Shown one piece after another: positions 44,954 through 55,663 of a stretch of 64,000 bases of DNA. Both the position numbers and the translations under genes were made by a program. Source of the DNA: Cylindrotheca closterium (Eukaryota; Bacillariophyta; Bacillariophyceae; Bacillariales; Bacillariaceae). Below the pieces are notes generated by a model. The model was not told the DNA's origin. It made no database searches and saw nothing but the letters and a program-made list of their open reading frames with translations. Where the stretch lies: the NCBI GenBank assembly GCA_933822405.4, contig CAKOGP040001981.1, positions 47,077 to 111,076 on the forward strand, written 5' to 3'. How positions within the stretch are numbered: the stretch's first letter is position 1; each line of letters starts with the position of its first letter.

Positions 44954-46501
44954 ATGGATAATTCAATGGACTGTTCTGATTTCAATTCCGCACCGGCTGC
45001 CAAAAGGAGACGGCTAGACAATGATATTGAAGGTTCTGAGAGCAAAGTGTCGAGCACAGCATCAGCGGACCACTCTTCTCGTTTGGTTGTCAATACGGTT
45101 CTGAAACAGATTGCCACAGCCAACAAGCTACTTCTAGTCAACCTTTTCATGGAGAACTTGGAAAGCTTTCTCCAAGATGGTCCTACAGGTAGCCAGCAGT
45201 TTGTAGATACTTTTTTGGCACTTGATGGATGCAGTGTCATTCTTCATACTCTCAAACGATGGGTCGATGCGGGTACTCATGAAAACAATACCATTGATGA
45301 GGAAACTATCGCCTTTGTATCGACTGCATTGGGCTTCTTGGTCCACACAATGGTTTACAACCGAAGGGCAGCTTTTCGCTTCCTAGATGTGAAGGGCCTC
45401 CATATCACACAGTTACTTATGCAAATATGTCAGAGTGCACCCTTTGACACAGTGATTCTTGGTCGAGCGATCTCGATATGGGGTAAGCTCATGACGAATG
45501 TTACTCGAAGAGAAGATGTTCTGGTTGAGAACTTTTCCAACTTGATATTGAACATTATGCACCTACATCCTCAATGCGAACGCATTCAGCGATACGGATG
45601 CAAGTTCTTTGCATCACTGGCAACCACATCGCAAAACAGCGGAGAAACCCAAGACTTCGACAGGCAGAAGCTTCGACAAGTAGTTGAACTGGCGTTGCTA
45701 TCCTACCGAAACAAGGAACGTACATACTATTGGTGTCGCCAGTGTACAGCTCTTTACTCGGCTGGTCAATTGGTCAGGCATGATGATGGGAATACAAGCT
45801 GCAGTACTGACTCATCTCGAAACTCATCAAGAGCGTCATCGGACACCTTGTCACAAAAGTCATCACAAAACTTTGCGGCTGGTCAAGACCTGGTCCTCAA
45901 CAGAGATCTCAACAGGGATCTCAATATGGATGACGGTGAGGTTACCGACTCATCACAAAACTCATCACAAAAGTCTTCGGATGGTAATCTTGACGCATAC
46001 GATGATGGGAACACAAGCACAAGTACTGAATCATCTCAAATCTCCTCACGAAACTCTTCGCGAAAACCCTTAGCTGGTAGCCAACTGGTCACGGGTGGTA
46101 AATATGCTGACTCCTCGCAGAGCTCATCACGAAACTCTTCAATTGGTCGGCTAGTGAGCCTTGATGGTGGGAATACAAGCTCAAGCACAAACTCATCACA
46201 ACGCTCTTCGGCTCGTAGGCTGGGGAGTTCTGATGATGGGAATACAAGCTCAAGCACTGATTCTTCATCGCGAAACTCATCAACAAGAGCCTCATCAGGT
46301 ACCAAACTCGTCAGGGGTTGCGAGTGGTGTACTACTGACTCATCACAAAACGCTTCGATTGTCAAACTGGCGAAGGATGATACGGGTACCACAAGTTCAA
46401 GCACTGTATCATCACGAAAACTCTCGTCAGTTGATCAACTAGGTGAACTAGACCCAATGGCCAGAGATGACGACGGGAGTACAAGTACTGACACTGACTA
46501 G
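44954..46501 (+). CDS. ARM-like protein with Ser/Asp-rich repeat tail (paralogue 2 of 4)
   Basis: 515 residues, the shortest of the family. Same order as its neighbours: NLS-like AKRRRLD, ARM-like region with LVNLFMENLESFLQD and WGKLMTNVTRREDVL, then YYWCRQCTALYSAGQLVRHD and the Ser-rich tail ending GSTSTDTD. It lacks the TMGSNDPKG-type insertion (has GPTGSQQ instead) seen in paralogues 1, 3 and 4. The stretch about 45481-45945 is almost base-for-base identical to 47900-48364 in paralogue 3, while flanking sequence is less similar, a sign of gene conversion. Function unknown. Confidence 0.78.
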   Translation: MDNSMDCSDFNSAPAAKRRRLDNDIEGSESKVSSTASADHSSRLVVNTVLKQIATANKLLLVNLFMENLESFLQDGPTGSQQFVDTFLALDGCSVILHTLKRWVDAGTHENNTIDEETIAFVSTALGFLVHTMVYNRRAAFRFLDVKGLHITQLLMQICQSAPFDTVILGRAISIWGKLMTNVTRREDVLVENFSNLILNIMHLHPQCERIQRYGCKFFASLATTSQNSGETQDFDRQKLRQVVELALLSYRNKERTYYWCRQCTALYSAGQLVRHDDGNTSCSTDSSRNSSRASSDTLSQKSSQNFAAGQDLVLNRDLNRDLNMDDGEVTDSSQNSSQKSSDGNLDAYDDGNTSTSTESSQISSRNSSRKPLAGSQLVTGGKYADSSQSSSRNSSIGRLVSLDGGNTSSSTNSSQRSSARRLGSSDDGNTSSSTDSSSRNSSTRASSGTKLVRGCEWCTTDSSQNASIVKLAKDDTGTTSSSTVSSRKLSSVDQLGELDPMARDDDGSTSTDTD

Positions 46502-47318
46502 GACTAATTGCAGACGCAAGCAGAATTTAAAAATGAAATATGACAAATGCCATTGAATTAGCTAGGTGTTTTCATTTGTCTTCTGCACCATTTTTTCATT
46601 CGTGAACTAGTGTTGCCAATTCCCCTTTGCGTCACTTCTCCACAACTTGTCACACCCACTGAACCTTCACACGTTATGTTCGACGGAAGGACGTAAAGGC
46701 AGTTCCCGTACTTGCGTACCCGGTACCGGTACCAGTAGTAAAGAATATCAACAGGGATTATGTGCCTCCGGGTCCACGTGTACAACTACACGATTCTCCG
46801 GTCTAAATTCGTTGCAAGAGCGGAATATCGATACATCTAATATATACTTTTCTTCTTAGTCGAACTGACGAAAAAACTGACGTGTGAATCCTTCACCGCC
46901 TTTCTTGTTTATCTACGATTTCAAAATGCCAACCTATCATTCGAGTTCCCGTCCAGAGACACTGACGACTTTATTCGTCAAGGCAACTTTTGGAGACGTC
47001 AAAGTTTCGGTGTATTATGCACGGTAAAACGAAAACTTCGTTCTACCTTCGGTATTGAAAACCACTGAAAATCGAAGTATGCTTCCCCCTGGGGATTTAA
47101 AAGGTCGATTTTGGCCCTACTCTTGGAAGGAAAAAAAGAACTTCGACTCCCGAACTACTACAGTGTCTATGGTAGGTCATGAACTGACGTGAAAACAGAA
47201 GATTGTTTCGGATCATTTTATTCAGCGCACAAAGCATACAGCAGCAAACAAACAACGACACATAGCAGCAAGCCAACCTAATACAGCAACAAGCCCCATA
47301 CAATCGAGCAGCACAACG
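46502..47318. promoter_or_regulatory. Three-element TGACGT promoter of the third ARM/Ser-tail gene
   Basis: Distal GAACTGACGAAAAAACTGACG (TGACGT 46878-46883) followed by GAATCCTTCACCGCCTTTC; middle GGAGACGTCAAAGTTTCGG (GACGTCA 46996-47002) then GCACGGTAAAACGAAAACTT; proximal GAACTGACGTGAAAACAGAAG (47185-47190), 129 bp before the ATG. Confidence 0.65.
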
Positions 47319-49040
47319 ATGGATGATTCAATGGATTGTTCCGACTTCAAAACCGCATCGCCTGCCAAAACCTTCAACTCCCCTCCGGTCGCGAAAAGGA
47401 GACGGCTAGACAATATTGCAGAAGATAACAACGATGAGAAGAAAGCCCCAAGCTCGTCATGCACTGACCACTCTTCTCGTTTGATTGTAAATACCTGTTT
47501 GAATCAAATCGCCAATGCTGACAAGCTACTTCTAGTCAACCTTTTCATGGAGAACTTGGAAAGCTTTCTTCAAGACGGAAGCGGGACAACTATGGGCTCA
47601 AATGATCCCAAAGGTCAGCAATTCGTTGACACCTTTCTAACCCTTGATGGATGCAGTGTCATTCTTCATACTCTCAAACGATGGGTCGATGCGGGGACTC
47701 ATAAAAACAATACCATTGATGAAGAGACCGCGGCCTTTGTATCAACTGCATTGGGCTTCTTGGTCCACACAATGGCATATAACCGAAGGGCAGCTTTTCG
47801 CTTCCTAGATGTGAAGGGCCTCCACATCACACAATTGCTTATGCAAATATGTCAGAGTGCACCCTTTGACACAGTGGTTCTTGGTCGAGCAATCTCCATA
47901 TGGGGCAAGCTCATGACGAATGTTACTCGAAGAGAAGATGTTCTGGTTGAGAACTTTTCCAACTTGATATTGAACATCATGCACCTACATCCTCAATGCG
48001 AACGCATTCAGCGATACGGATGCAAGTTCTTTGCATCACTGGCAACCACATCGCAAAACAGCGGAGAAACCCAAGACTTCGACAGGCAGAAGCTTCGACA
48101 AGTAGTTGAACTGGCGTTGCTATCCTACCGAAACAAGGAACGTACATACTATTGGTGTCGCCAGTGTACAGCTCTTTACTCGGCTGGTCAATTGGTCAGG
48201 CATGATGATGGGAATACAAGCTGCAGTACTGACTCATCTCGAAACTCATCAAGAGCGTCATCGGACACCTTGTCACAAAAGTCATCACAAAACTTTGCGG
48301 CTGGTCAAGACCTGGTCCTCAACAGAGATCTCAACAGGGATCTCAATAGGGATGACGGTGAGGTTACCGACTCATCACAAAACTCATCACAAAAGTCTTC
48401 GGATGGTAAACTTGACGGTGACGATGACGGGGACACAGGTTCTGGTACTGATTCATCCCGTAACTCATCAAGAGACTCCTCATCAGATACCTTGTCCTCG
48501 CGAAACTCTTCGTCTGGTGGTGAAATGGTCAGAGGCGTTGAGGTTACTAACGCATCACAGAGCTCCTCACGAGACGGTTCAGCTGCACCAGTCGTCAGTG
48601 CCGATGGTGGGAATACAAGCTCAGGCACTGACTCGTCACAGCACTCTTCGGCTCGTAAGCTGGCCAGGGATGATGATGGGAATACAAGCTCAGGCACTGA
48701 CTCATCATCACGAAACTCATCAAGAGGTTCATCAGACACCTTATCACAAAACTCATCGCAAAAGTCTTCGGCTCGTAAAGTAGCCAGGGGTGGTGAGTGT
48801 ACCGACTCGTCACAAAAGTCTTCGGCTGGTAAGCTTTTCAGTGTTGACGGTGGGAGTACGAGTACTGACTCATCGCAGCACTCAGCACAAAAGTCATCGG
48901 CCGGCAGAGATGATGATGGTAACACAAGTTCGAGTACTAACTCATCACAAAAGCTCTCGGCTGCCAATCTAAATCAACTGGATCAGCTAGATCAAATGGC
49001 AAGGGATGATGACGGGAATACAAGTACTGACACTGACTAA
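47319..49040 (+). CDS. ARM-like protein with Ser/Asp-rich repeat tail (paralogue 3 of 4)
   Basis: 573 residues from ATG 47319. NLS-like AKRRRLD preceded by an extra FNSPPV segment, ARM-like region about residues 50-285, YYWCRQC motif, and a tail of GNTSSGTDSSxxSSR repeats ending GNTSTDTD. The tail is a mosaic: its first part (LNRDLNRDLNRDDGEVTD) matches paralogue 2, its middle (SSGGEMVRGVEVTNASQSSS) matches paralogue 4. No recognisable catalytic motif. Same strand and spacing as its neighbours, with its own copy of the promoter, so each gene is probably transcribed separately. Confidence 0.78.
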   Translation: MDDSMDCSDFKTASPAKTFNSPPVAKRRRLDNIAEDNNDEKKAPSSSCTDHSSRLIVNTCLNQIANADKLLLVNLFMENLESFLQDGSGTTMGSNDPKGQQFVDTFLTLDGCSVILHTLKRWVDAGTHKNNTIDEETAAFVSTALGFLVHTMAYNRRAAFRFLDVKGLHITQLLMQICQSAPFDTVVLGRAISIWGKLMTNVTRREDVLVENFSNLILNIMHLHPQCERIQRYGCKFFASLATTSQNSGETQDFDRQKLRQVVELALLSYRNKERTYYWCRQCTALYSAGQLVRHDDGNTSCSTDSSRNSSRASSDTLSQKSSQNFAAGQDLVLNRDLNRDLNRDDGEVTDSSQNSSQKSSDGKLDGDDDGDTGSGTDSSRNSSRDSSSDTLSSRNSSSGGEMVRGVEVTNASQSSSRDGSAAPVVSADGGNTSSGTDSSQHSSARKLARDDDGNTSSGTDSSSRNSSRGSSDTLSQNSSQKSSARKVARGGECTDSSQKSSAGKLFSVDGGSTSTDSSQHSAQKSSAGRDDDGNTSSSTNSSQKLSAANLNQLDQLDQMARDDDGNTSTDTD

Positions 49041-49915
49041 TTAGTACATACGCATCTTGACAGACTCCATTTCATCTACCTGCAGTACTTATTTAATTGT
49101 CTTCTTCTACACTATTGTCGCCTTCCCTTCTCCAAATCCCTCCCTTGGGTCATTAACTTCTGCTTCCTTCTGATTGCCCACCAGCCTACAAATATTGGGC
49201 CCATGATCATAAGTCGAAAGACCTTGAAATGGTCCAGATATTACCACATTCTTAAGTCACCAATGGATTTGCATGAAGTGAAGAAAGATTCGTAATGCGA
49301 TATTGGTCTTATACTTTATACCTACCATTTGTTTTGGTGAATCAAAGGAGGGGAGATGTTTGGAGAATGGAAACGGATGAGATGACTACGAGTATTCACT
49401 AAGTTTTTTTACGTTGCGACGAGCAGACAGTTCCCGCAATACATCTTTCAGTTCCCGTAACTATATCAACATCAATACCAATATATACAATTGGTTGATT
49501 CTCTCATGCACGAACTGACGCAAGAACAGAAGTGTATCATTCACCGCATTTCCGATTAGATAAGGCGATTTCTAACACCCGCGTTTTAGCCAGGTTCTTT
49601 GTCAGTCAAATCGATTGAAAGTCATGATGGGAGAAAAGAAACAGAGGACTTGTTAATTAAATCTGGAGACGTCAAATTTTCGATTCAATATGCGCGGTCA
49701 AATGAAAACTTCGATCTACCTACGGGTACTGAATCTCTGTAGAAGTGGTCATGTTACCTATTATTCCGTTTCCCTTAATTAAAGGTACCGTCTGGTAAGG
49801 AGCACTCAAAATTCGTGTTCGACCGACATACTGACGTGAAAAAACAAGCTTGTTTCGATCATTTTATCAGAAACACCACACAGCAGCAAACTCTAACCCA
49901 TCGAGAAGCACTACG
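49041..49915. promoter_or_regulatory. Three-element TGACGT promoter of the fourth ARM/Ser-tail gene
   Basis: Distal GAACTGACGCAAGAACAGAAG (TGACGC 49516-49521) then GTATCATTCACCGCATTTCC; middle GGAGACGTCAAATTTTCG (49668-49674) then GCGCGGTCAAATGAAAACTTCG; proximal ACTGACGTGAAAAAACAAG (49832-49837), 79 bp before ATG 49916. I see no gene in the rest. Confidence 0.65.
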
Positions 49916-51790
49916 ATGGATAATACAATGGAGTGTTCTGACTTCAATACCGCACAGACTGCCACTAAATCCTTCAACTCCTCTCCACCAGTTGCGAAAA
50001 GGAGACGGCTAGACAACAATGGAGAAGATAACCACAACAACGACGAAAAGAAAGCTCCAAGCTCTTCATCCGCTGACCACTCTTCTCGTTTGGTTGTCAA
50101 TTCGGTTCTGGATCAAATTGCCAATGCTGACAAGCTACTTCTAGTCAACCTTTTCATGGAGAACTTGAAAAGCTTTCTTCAAGACAGAAGTGGGACAACC
50201 ATGGGCTCAAATGATCCCAAAGGCCAACAGTTCGTTGACACCTTTCTAACCCTTGATGGATGCAGTGTCATTCTTCATACTCTCAAACGATGGGTCGATA
50301 AGGGTACCAATGAAAACAATACCATTGATGAAGAGACCGCGGCCTTTGTATCAACTGCATTGGGCTTCTTGGTCCACACAATGGCATATAACCGAAGGGC
50401 AGCTTTTCGCTTCCTAGATGTGAAGGGCCTTCACATCACACAATTGCTTATGCAGATATGTCAGAGTGCGCCATTTGACACGGTGATCCTTGGTCGAGCA
50501 ATCTCTATATGGGGTAAGCTCATGACGAATGTTACTCGAAGAGAAGATGTTCTGGTTGAGAACTTTTCCAACTTGATATTGAACATCATGCACCTACATC
50601 CTCAATGCGAACGCATTCAGCGATACGGATGCAAGTTCTTTGCATCACTGGCAACCACACCGCAAAACAGCGGAGAAGTCCAAGACTTCGACAGGCAGAA
50701 GCTTCGACAAGTGGTCGAACTGGCGTTGCTGTCCTACCGACACAAGGAACGAACCTACTATTGGTGTCGCCAGTGTACAACTCTTTACTCGGCTGGTCAA
50801 CTGGTTAGAGATGATGGAAATACAAGCTCAGGTACTGACTCATCTCGAAACTCATCAAGAGCGTCATCGGACACCTTGTCACAAAAGTCATCACAAAACG
50901 TTCCGGCGGGTCAAGACCTGGTCCTGAACAGGGATCTCAACAGGGAGGACGGTGAGGTTACTGACTCATCTCGTAACTCATCAAGAGGCTCTTCAGCTGA
51001 TAAACTTGACGGTGACGATGACGGGGACACAGGTTCCGGTACTGACTCATCCCGTAACTCATCAAGAGACTCCTCATCAGATACCTTGTCCTCGCGAAAC
51101 TCTTCGTCTGGTGGTGAAATGGTCAGAGGCGTTGAGGTTACTAACGCATCACAGAGCTCCTCACGAGACGGTTCAGCTGCACCAGTCGTCAGTGCCGATG
51201 GTGGGAATACAAGCTCAGGTACTGACTCGTCGAACAACTCTTCGGCTCGTAAACTGGGCAGTTCTGATGATGGGAATACAAGCTCGAGCACCGACTCATC
51301 AAGAAACTTTTCGGCGCGTAAAGGAGCCAGAGGTGGCGAGGGCAACTCCTCAGAAAGCTCTTCGGCTGATGCACTGGCCAGGGGTGACAGCGGGGGTGAT
51401 AGTGGGAATACAAGTACCGACTCATCACATCACTCAGCACAGAAGTCTTCGGCTGGAAAACTGTCCAGGGAGGACGATGGAAATACAAGTTCAAGTACCA
51501 ACTCATCACAAAAGCTCTCTGCTGATAATCTGAATCAACTAGAAAAAATGTCTAGGGGTGAAGATGGGAATACAAGCTCAGGCACGGACTCATCACGAAA
51601 TTCATCGAGAGGCTCGTCAGATACCTTGTCACAAAACTCATCGCAGAACGCTTCGGGTCGTAAACGAGCCAGGGGGGGTGAGCGTACTGCCTCATCACAA
51701 AAGCTCTCGGCTGATCAAAAAGATCATTTGGATCAACTAGATCAAATGGCAAGAGATGATGATGGGAATACAAGTACTGACACAGACTAA
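49916..51790 (+). CDS. ARM-like protein with Ser/Asp-rich repeat tail (paralogue 4 of 4)
   Basis: The start is ATG 49916 (MDNTMECSDFN), matching MDxSMDCSDF in paralogues 2 and 3; the longer frame starts at a non-ATG codon. About 624 residues, the longest tail in the family. ARM-like region and YYWCRQCTTLYSAGQLV as in the others. The tail combines pieces found separately in paralogue 1 (SSARKLGSSDDGNTSSSTDS, GARGGEGNSSESSSADALAR) and paralogue 3 (SSGGEMVRGVEVTNASQSSS), plus a unique block (SGRKRARGGERTASS), ending GNTSTDTD. No function can be assigned. Confidence 0.78.
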   Translation: MDNTMECSDFNTAQTATKSFNSSPPVAKRRRLDNNGEDNHNNDEKKAPSSSSADHSSRLVVNSVLDQIANADKLLLVNLFMENLKSFLQDRSGTTMGSNDPKGQQFVDTFLTLDGCSVILHTLKRWVDKGTNENNTIDEETAAFVSTALGFLVHTMAYNRRAAFRFLDVKGLHITQLLMQICQSAPFDTVILGRAISIWGKLMTNVTRREDVLVENFSNLILNIMHLHPQCERIQRYGCKFFASLATTPQNSGEVQDFDRQKLRQVVELALLSYRHKERTYYWCRQCTTLYSAGQLVRDDGNTSSGTDSSRNSSRASSDTLSQKSSQNVPAGQDLVLNRDLNREDGEVTDSSRNSSRGSSADKLDGDDDGDTGSGTDSSRNSSRDSSSDTLSSRNSSSGGEMVRGVEVTNASQSSSRDGSAAPVVSADGGNTSSGTDSSNNSSARKLGSSDDGNTSSSTDSSRNFSARKGARGGEGNSSESSSADALARGDSGGDSGNTSTDSSHHSAQKSSAGKLSREDDGNTSSSTNSSQKLSADNLNQLEKMSRGEDGNTSSGTDSSRNSSRGSSDTLSQNSSQNASGRKRARGGERTASSQKLSADQKDHLDQLDQMARDDDGNTSTDTD

Positions 51791-51901
51791 TTATTAAAAC
51801 GTACGGATCCTATATATGATAACGTAACGAAGCAATATATAGAAAGCAACGTGAAAGGAAATAATTACAAAATTAAAAATACCAATGCGCAATCTAGGCG
51901 T

Positions 51902-53715
51902 TTAGTTGTCTTCTACATTATTTTCACCGGCATTCTCTTCTGCGGTTGCAGCGCCTCCTTCTGTAGCTTCCTCATTTGACTCTTCCCCATTGTCATCATC
52001 TCCATCTCCATCACCTTCTCCTTCCTCATCATTGGTACTAGAACTAGCTTCTTGACGCAACCGGGCTTGTTCAGCCCAATAATACCAATCCGATCGCAAG
52101 AGTAGGAACACGACAATGACGACTTCAATTCCTCCCGAGATGGCCGTCCACCAGTAGACCCCCAATAGATTTCCATGCATGGCCAAAATGTAAATGGCCA
52201 CACCCCCAATGGACATTGGCAATTCTAATCCAAAGCTGAGGACAGTGGCAATGATGGGCCGACCCATGCCCGAAAAGACACCAGAAGTAATATTACTGAC
52301 AATCAGGTTGAGATAGGTTCCGACCAACAAGGCAGGGATCAATTTTCCGGCAATGCTCAGGACCTCAGCGTCATTGGTAGCAAATTTCAAAATGGTATCT
52401 GTGAACCATCAAGAATCGATCAAGAGAAAAAGAAATGGTGAGCCAAAATACAGTACTGTAGGTTGCAAGCTTGCACAATCGATCATCAGTCAACTCTTTT
52501 AGTTAGAAATTGATTCATTGATTCCTTACCTCCAAATGGAATAAAAATGGCCGCTACAATGATATTGACCACTGTAATTGCGTAGAGCACCAACCAAGTG
52601 GACTGCTTGGCAGCATTGGCCTTTCCACGTCCCATATGAAATCCTGTACGGACCCCACTAATGGTGGTACAAGTAGCACCCAAGGTCCCAGACCAAGGAT
52701 AGGAAACAGTCGAAATGGCAGACGAGGCAGCAATGGGCCCATCTCCGAGACGACCTACCAAGACTGTAGTTGCTTGCGAAGCGGCACATTGAAAGAGAAG
52801 AGTACCAATGTTGGGCAGAGATTGCTTCATGAATTCCTTGGTTCGCTCCCAAGTGTGATGCTTGAAGGACCATCCGTCATCGGGCCAAGTATTCAAGTGA
52901 TTCTTTTTGATGAGAAACATGTAGATAAAGTACACGACCGATTGACTGGTCCGAGAGATGGAGAGTGAAATAGCCGCACCAATGAACCCGAGACCGTTCC
53001 AATGCTTGAAGGGACCACCAAAGACAAAGATCCAGTTCAACAGAGCATTGACAAACAGAAAGCAAATGTTATTGTACATTGCTGGACGAGGCATGCCCTG
53101 GGCCTGAAAGTAGAATCTCATGCACTGATAAAGCCCATTTGGAATGGGCCACACAATGTTGAACTTGGCATATGTCCCCGCCACCTTGGCGACATCCTTC
53201 GAAAAGTCCAATGCCAAAAGAACATCTTCCACATAAAACATGGGAATCAAAAAGGGCAACATGCTGATTGCCAACCAAAACATGGATTGCTGCAGCCAAA
53301 TACCAGCCATTTTGGGGTTCCCGGATCCCATGGCTTGCCCTACCAATCCATTCAAAACTTGATTAAAGGCCAAGGGAGGAGTGACAAAGACGCCAATGCA
53401 CATGTCGGACAAGACGGCGGCTGCCAAGTAAACTTCTGCAGTGTATTGTCCATCATTGATGTGTCCCACAAATGCCGAATCTGTGCTGGCCATGAACATG
53501 CGGCAAAAGAAGGAGACGGCGAGCGGTAGCCCTAGAGAAGCCATTTCCCACAGTTCAGTACGAGCTGAAAACTCTTCTTCTTCTTGCGGTTGTTCTCCCG
53601 GTTCGTCGGGAGAGCAGCAAGCTCCGGGAGTTGGAGAAGGAGATTGTTCCAAGTCGTTGTTTTCATCGTTGCTATTCGAGAGCAATGGCTCTGTCAATTC
53701 TTCTCGCGGTGGCAT
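51902..53715 (-). CDS. MATE-family multidrug/metabolite efflux transporter
   Basis: Cation-coupled exporter of the multidrug and toxic compound extrusion family, in the plasma or an internal membrane. Two exons, 53715-52530 and 52398-51902, flank a 131-bp intron (GTAAGG...TTCACAG) and give about 560 residues, in the usual size range plus tails. MATE hallmarks are the N-terminal LGLPLAVSFFCRMFMASTDS and AFVGH helix, LNGLVGQAMGSGN, CMRFYFQAQG, and the second-half equivalents LGATCTTISGVRTGFHMGRG and SGVFSGMGRP. About twelve hydrophobic segments are visible. The N-terminus is acidic with a dileucine-like EPLLSN; the C-terminus is a long acidic tail (EGDGDGDDDNGEESNEEATE). The substrate cannot be predicted. 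Confidence 0.9.
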
Positions 53716-54111
53716 GATTGAATATTCTTATTCTTATTGATTTGTAATAGCTGTAATAGCTGTTAGTCTTCAAGGAGGTGATGCAACTCTGATATTGATA
53801 TATATATAATACCTTGCTTTCTCTATTTTCCTATCGCAACAAAAGAGCGAGGGCAGAATTCAATATACCGGTATGAACAGAAGAACTAAGAAAAACCTTG
53901 GTTGGAACGTGCAAGCTTGAAATAAAAAATGACGTCAATGATGCGCCCCCAAATTTAGAATGACCAACTCCAAATGTGGGGGCTTTCAATCGGGGGACCC
54001 TGATTCTCCATTCTCCACATATCACAAAATACATTCTTCAACAAGTATTAACAACAAGTATTAACACCTATAGCGCACCATGATGTCAAAAGATACTAAT
54101 ACGTACAATAG
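53716..54111. other. Intergenic, no gene seen
   Basis: Promoter side of the MATE gene and 3' side of the next minus-strand gene. A TATATATAT stretch near 53800-53812 could be a core promoter element for the MATE gene, about 90 bp upstream. Confidence 0.4.
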
Positions 54112-55311
54112 TTAGTTTCTTTGGTTGGGTCGGTCGCAGTGAACCGGACTATCCACATCCCATCCAGTAGGTAGAAACCTTGGTTGGGACGTTTCCAAAA
54201 AGTGGTAGCGCCAGTCTTGGATGAACTCGGCAATCTTATAATCGTCTTGGTTCAAGGCGTCGATAACGAGTTCAGCTCCTGGTATAAACTGTTCATTAGG
54301 GATGGTAAACTCCATGTCAATAGTCGCTTGCAAAATCTCTTTTGATAGTTCTTCTTGCTCGTCAAGTTGGTGGTGTTTGCGTACCAGTGCCGCGTATTCA
54401 TCCTTTTTGAAAGCTGGCAATTTATCACCATGATTCATAATTGCCAAGGCGCAACTTCGAATATGATACAACTCCTTGCTCGGGATGACCTTTTTGGCGG
54501 TTGATGGATCCTTGCGGAGTTTTCGTTCCAGTTCTTGTTGCCTCCGTTGGGTGGCTTGTTCACAAGTCAAATGACAATCAGGACTATCCATACATATATG
54601 AGATGAGTGACTTTGCTGCTGCAAATTGGCAAAATACACGAGCTGCGGGTCTTACCACATGATGACAATGTCGTGGGGCATGTGTGTTTTGTACTTTTCG
54701 GGAAGCAGGGTTCGATAGCAGTACGGGACAACATAGTGTCGCATGTGGTGCTTGTCATCCCCACACGAAACGCATACGTTTTGTTTTTGCGATTGATTGT
54801 AGACGTTTTCCGACTTGCCTCGTGGCTTGAATCGAAGGTGTATGGCCGTCTTGGTCTTGTTCCAGGTTCCCAAATCCTTCTTGACATACCAATTTGCTTT
54901 CTTTATAGCAATTGTACATAACAAATCTCCATCGGGATCGTACATTTCAATATTATCGTACATTGGTTTCTTCATGGCCAGGAATCGGACACTTTCTTTT
55001 CGTTTTTGTTCCTTCCATATGGCCCGACGCAAATGCTGAGGCAATACACTCGAATCTTGGGCTTCTACTGTCCGACTGCTGGTCTCACCTGCCACCTTTT
55101 CCTCTTGTCCATCAACATAAGGCATTTCATTCTCGTCGTCGTCGTCACTGCTCCGAAAAGACAGTGACAGGTTCTTCCATGGCGTCCATCCAAAACCAAA
55201 TAACATAGCCATCGATGCCAGACTGATGACAGCAGCCATAGAAGTTGTGGCAATCAGTGATGATACTGAGGATCTTCCATTGTCTCGCTTTGATTCTATT
55301 ATTATAGACAT
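54112..55311 (-). CDS. EXD2-like protein lacking the 3'-5' exonuclease domain
   Basis: Two exons, 55311-54656 and 54583-54112 (72-bp intron GTAAGA...GATAG), join codons to read MPHDIVIM|CPDCHLTCEQA; about 375 residues. CVSCG, then HYVVPYCYRTLLPEKYKTHM and the spliced CPDCHLTC form the zinc-ribbon-like, HNH-resembling C-terminal domain found after the exonuclease domain in EXD2-type proteins (family recalled, not searched). The DEDD exonuclease domain itself is absent; instead there is an N-terminal membrane segment (MAAVISLASMAMLFGFGW) and an acidic stretch. The region after the zinc-ribbon contains IRSCALAIMNHGDKLP, also typical of that family. It may be a membrane-anchored endonuclease-like or nucleic-acid-binding protein; catalysis is not shown. 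Confidence 0.65.
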
Positions 55312-55353
55312 TTCTTTCCAAATTCAGGAACAGGTCTGAATGAAATGGGACTC

Positions 55354-55397
55354 TTGTGTTGTGTATGATTGCATCAATCAACTTTAGACGAAAGCAT
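55354..55397 (+). repeat. Left copy of a ~40-bp direct repeat
   Basis: GTTGTGTATGATTGCATCAA, then TCAACTTTAGACGAAAGCAT. Its partner is at 59515-59557 with one visible substitution (CTGTAG for CTTTAG). The pair brackets the GSG-module gene at 55664. Confidence 0.75.
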
Positions 55398-55663
55398 TTT
55401 TGTCCTGCGCACGATAGGGTACCGGTAGACGGCACACGATTCTAATGATTCTTGAAAAGAGCTAAAACAGGCCTGATTGGGGTTGGATCGATTTTGAATT
55501 TGAATCCAAAACACATACAAAAATGGGCTGGTACGAAAGCTACGCGGAACTACGTGGAATTTGAAAAAACACGAAGGCACGGAGTAAACTTGGAGGCAAA
55601 TTTGAGATTTTGGCGATCCGTGTGAAAGTTGTATCTCCAACCGCATCATCTCATGATTTCAGA

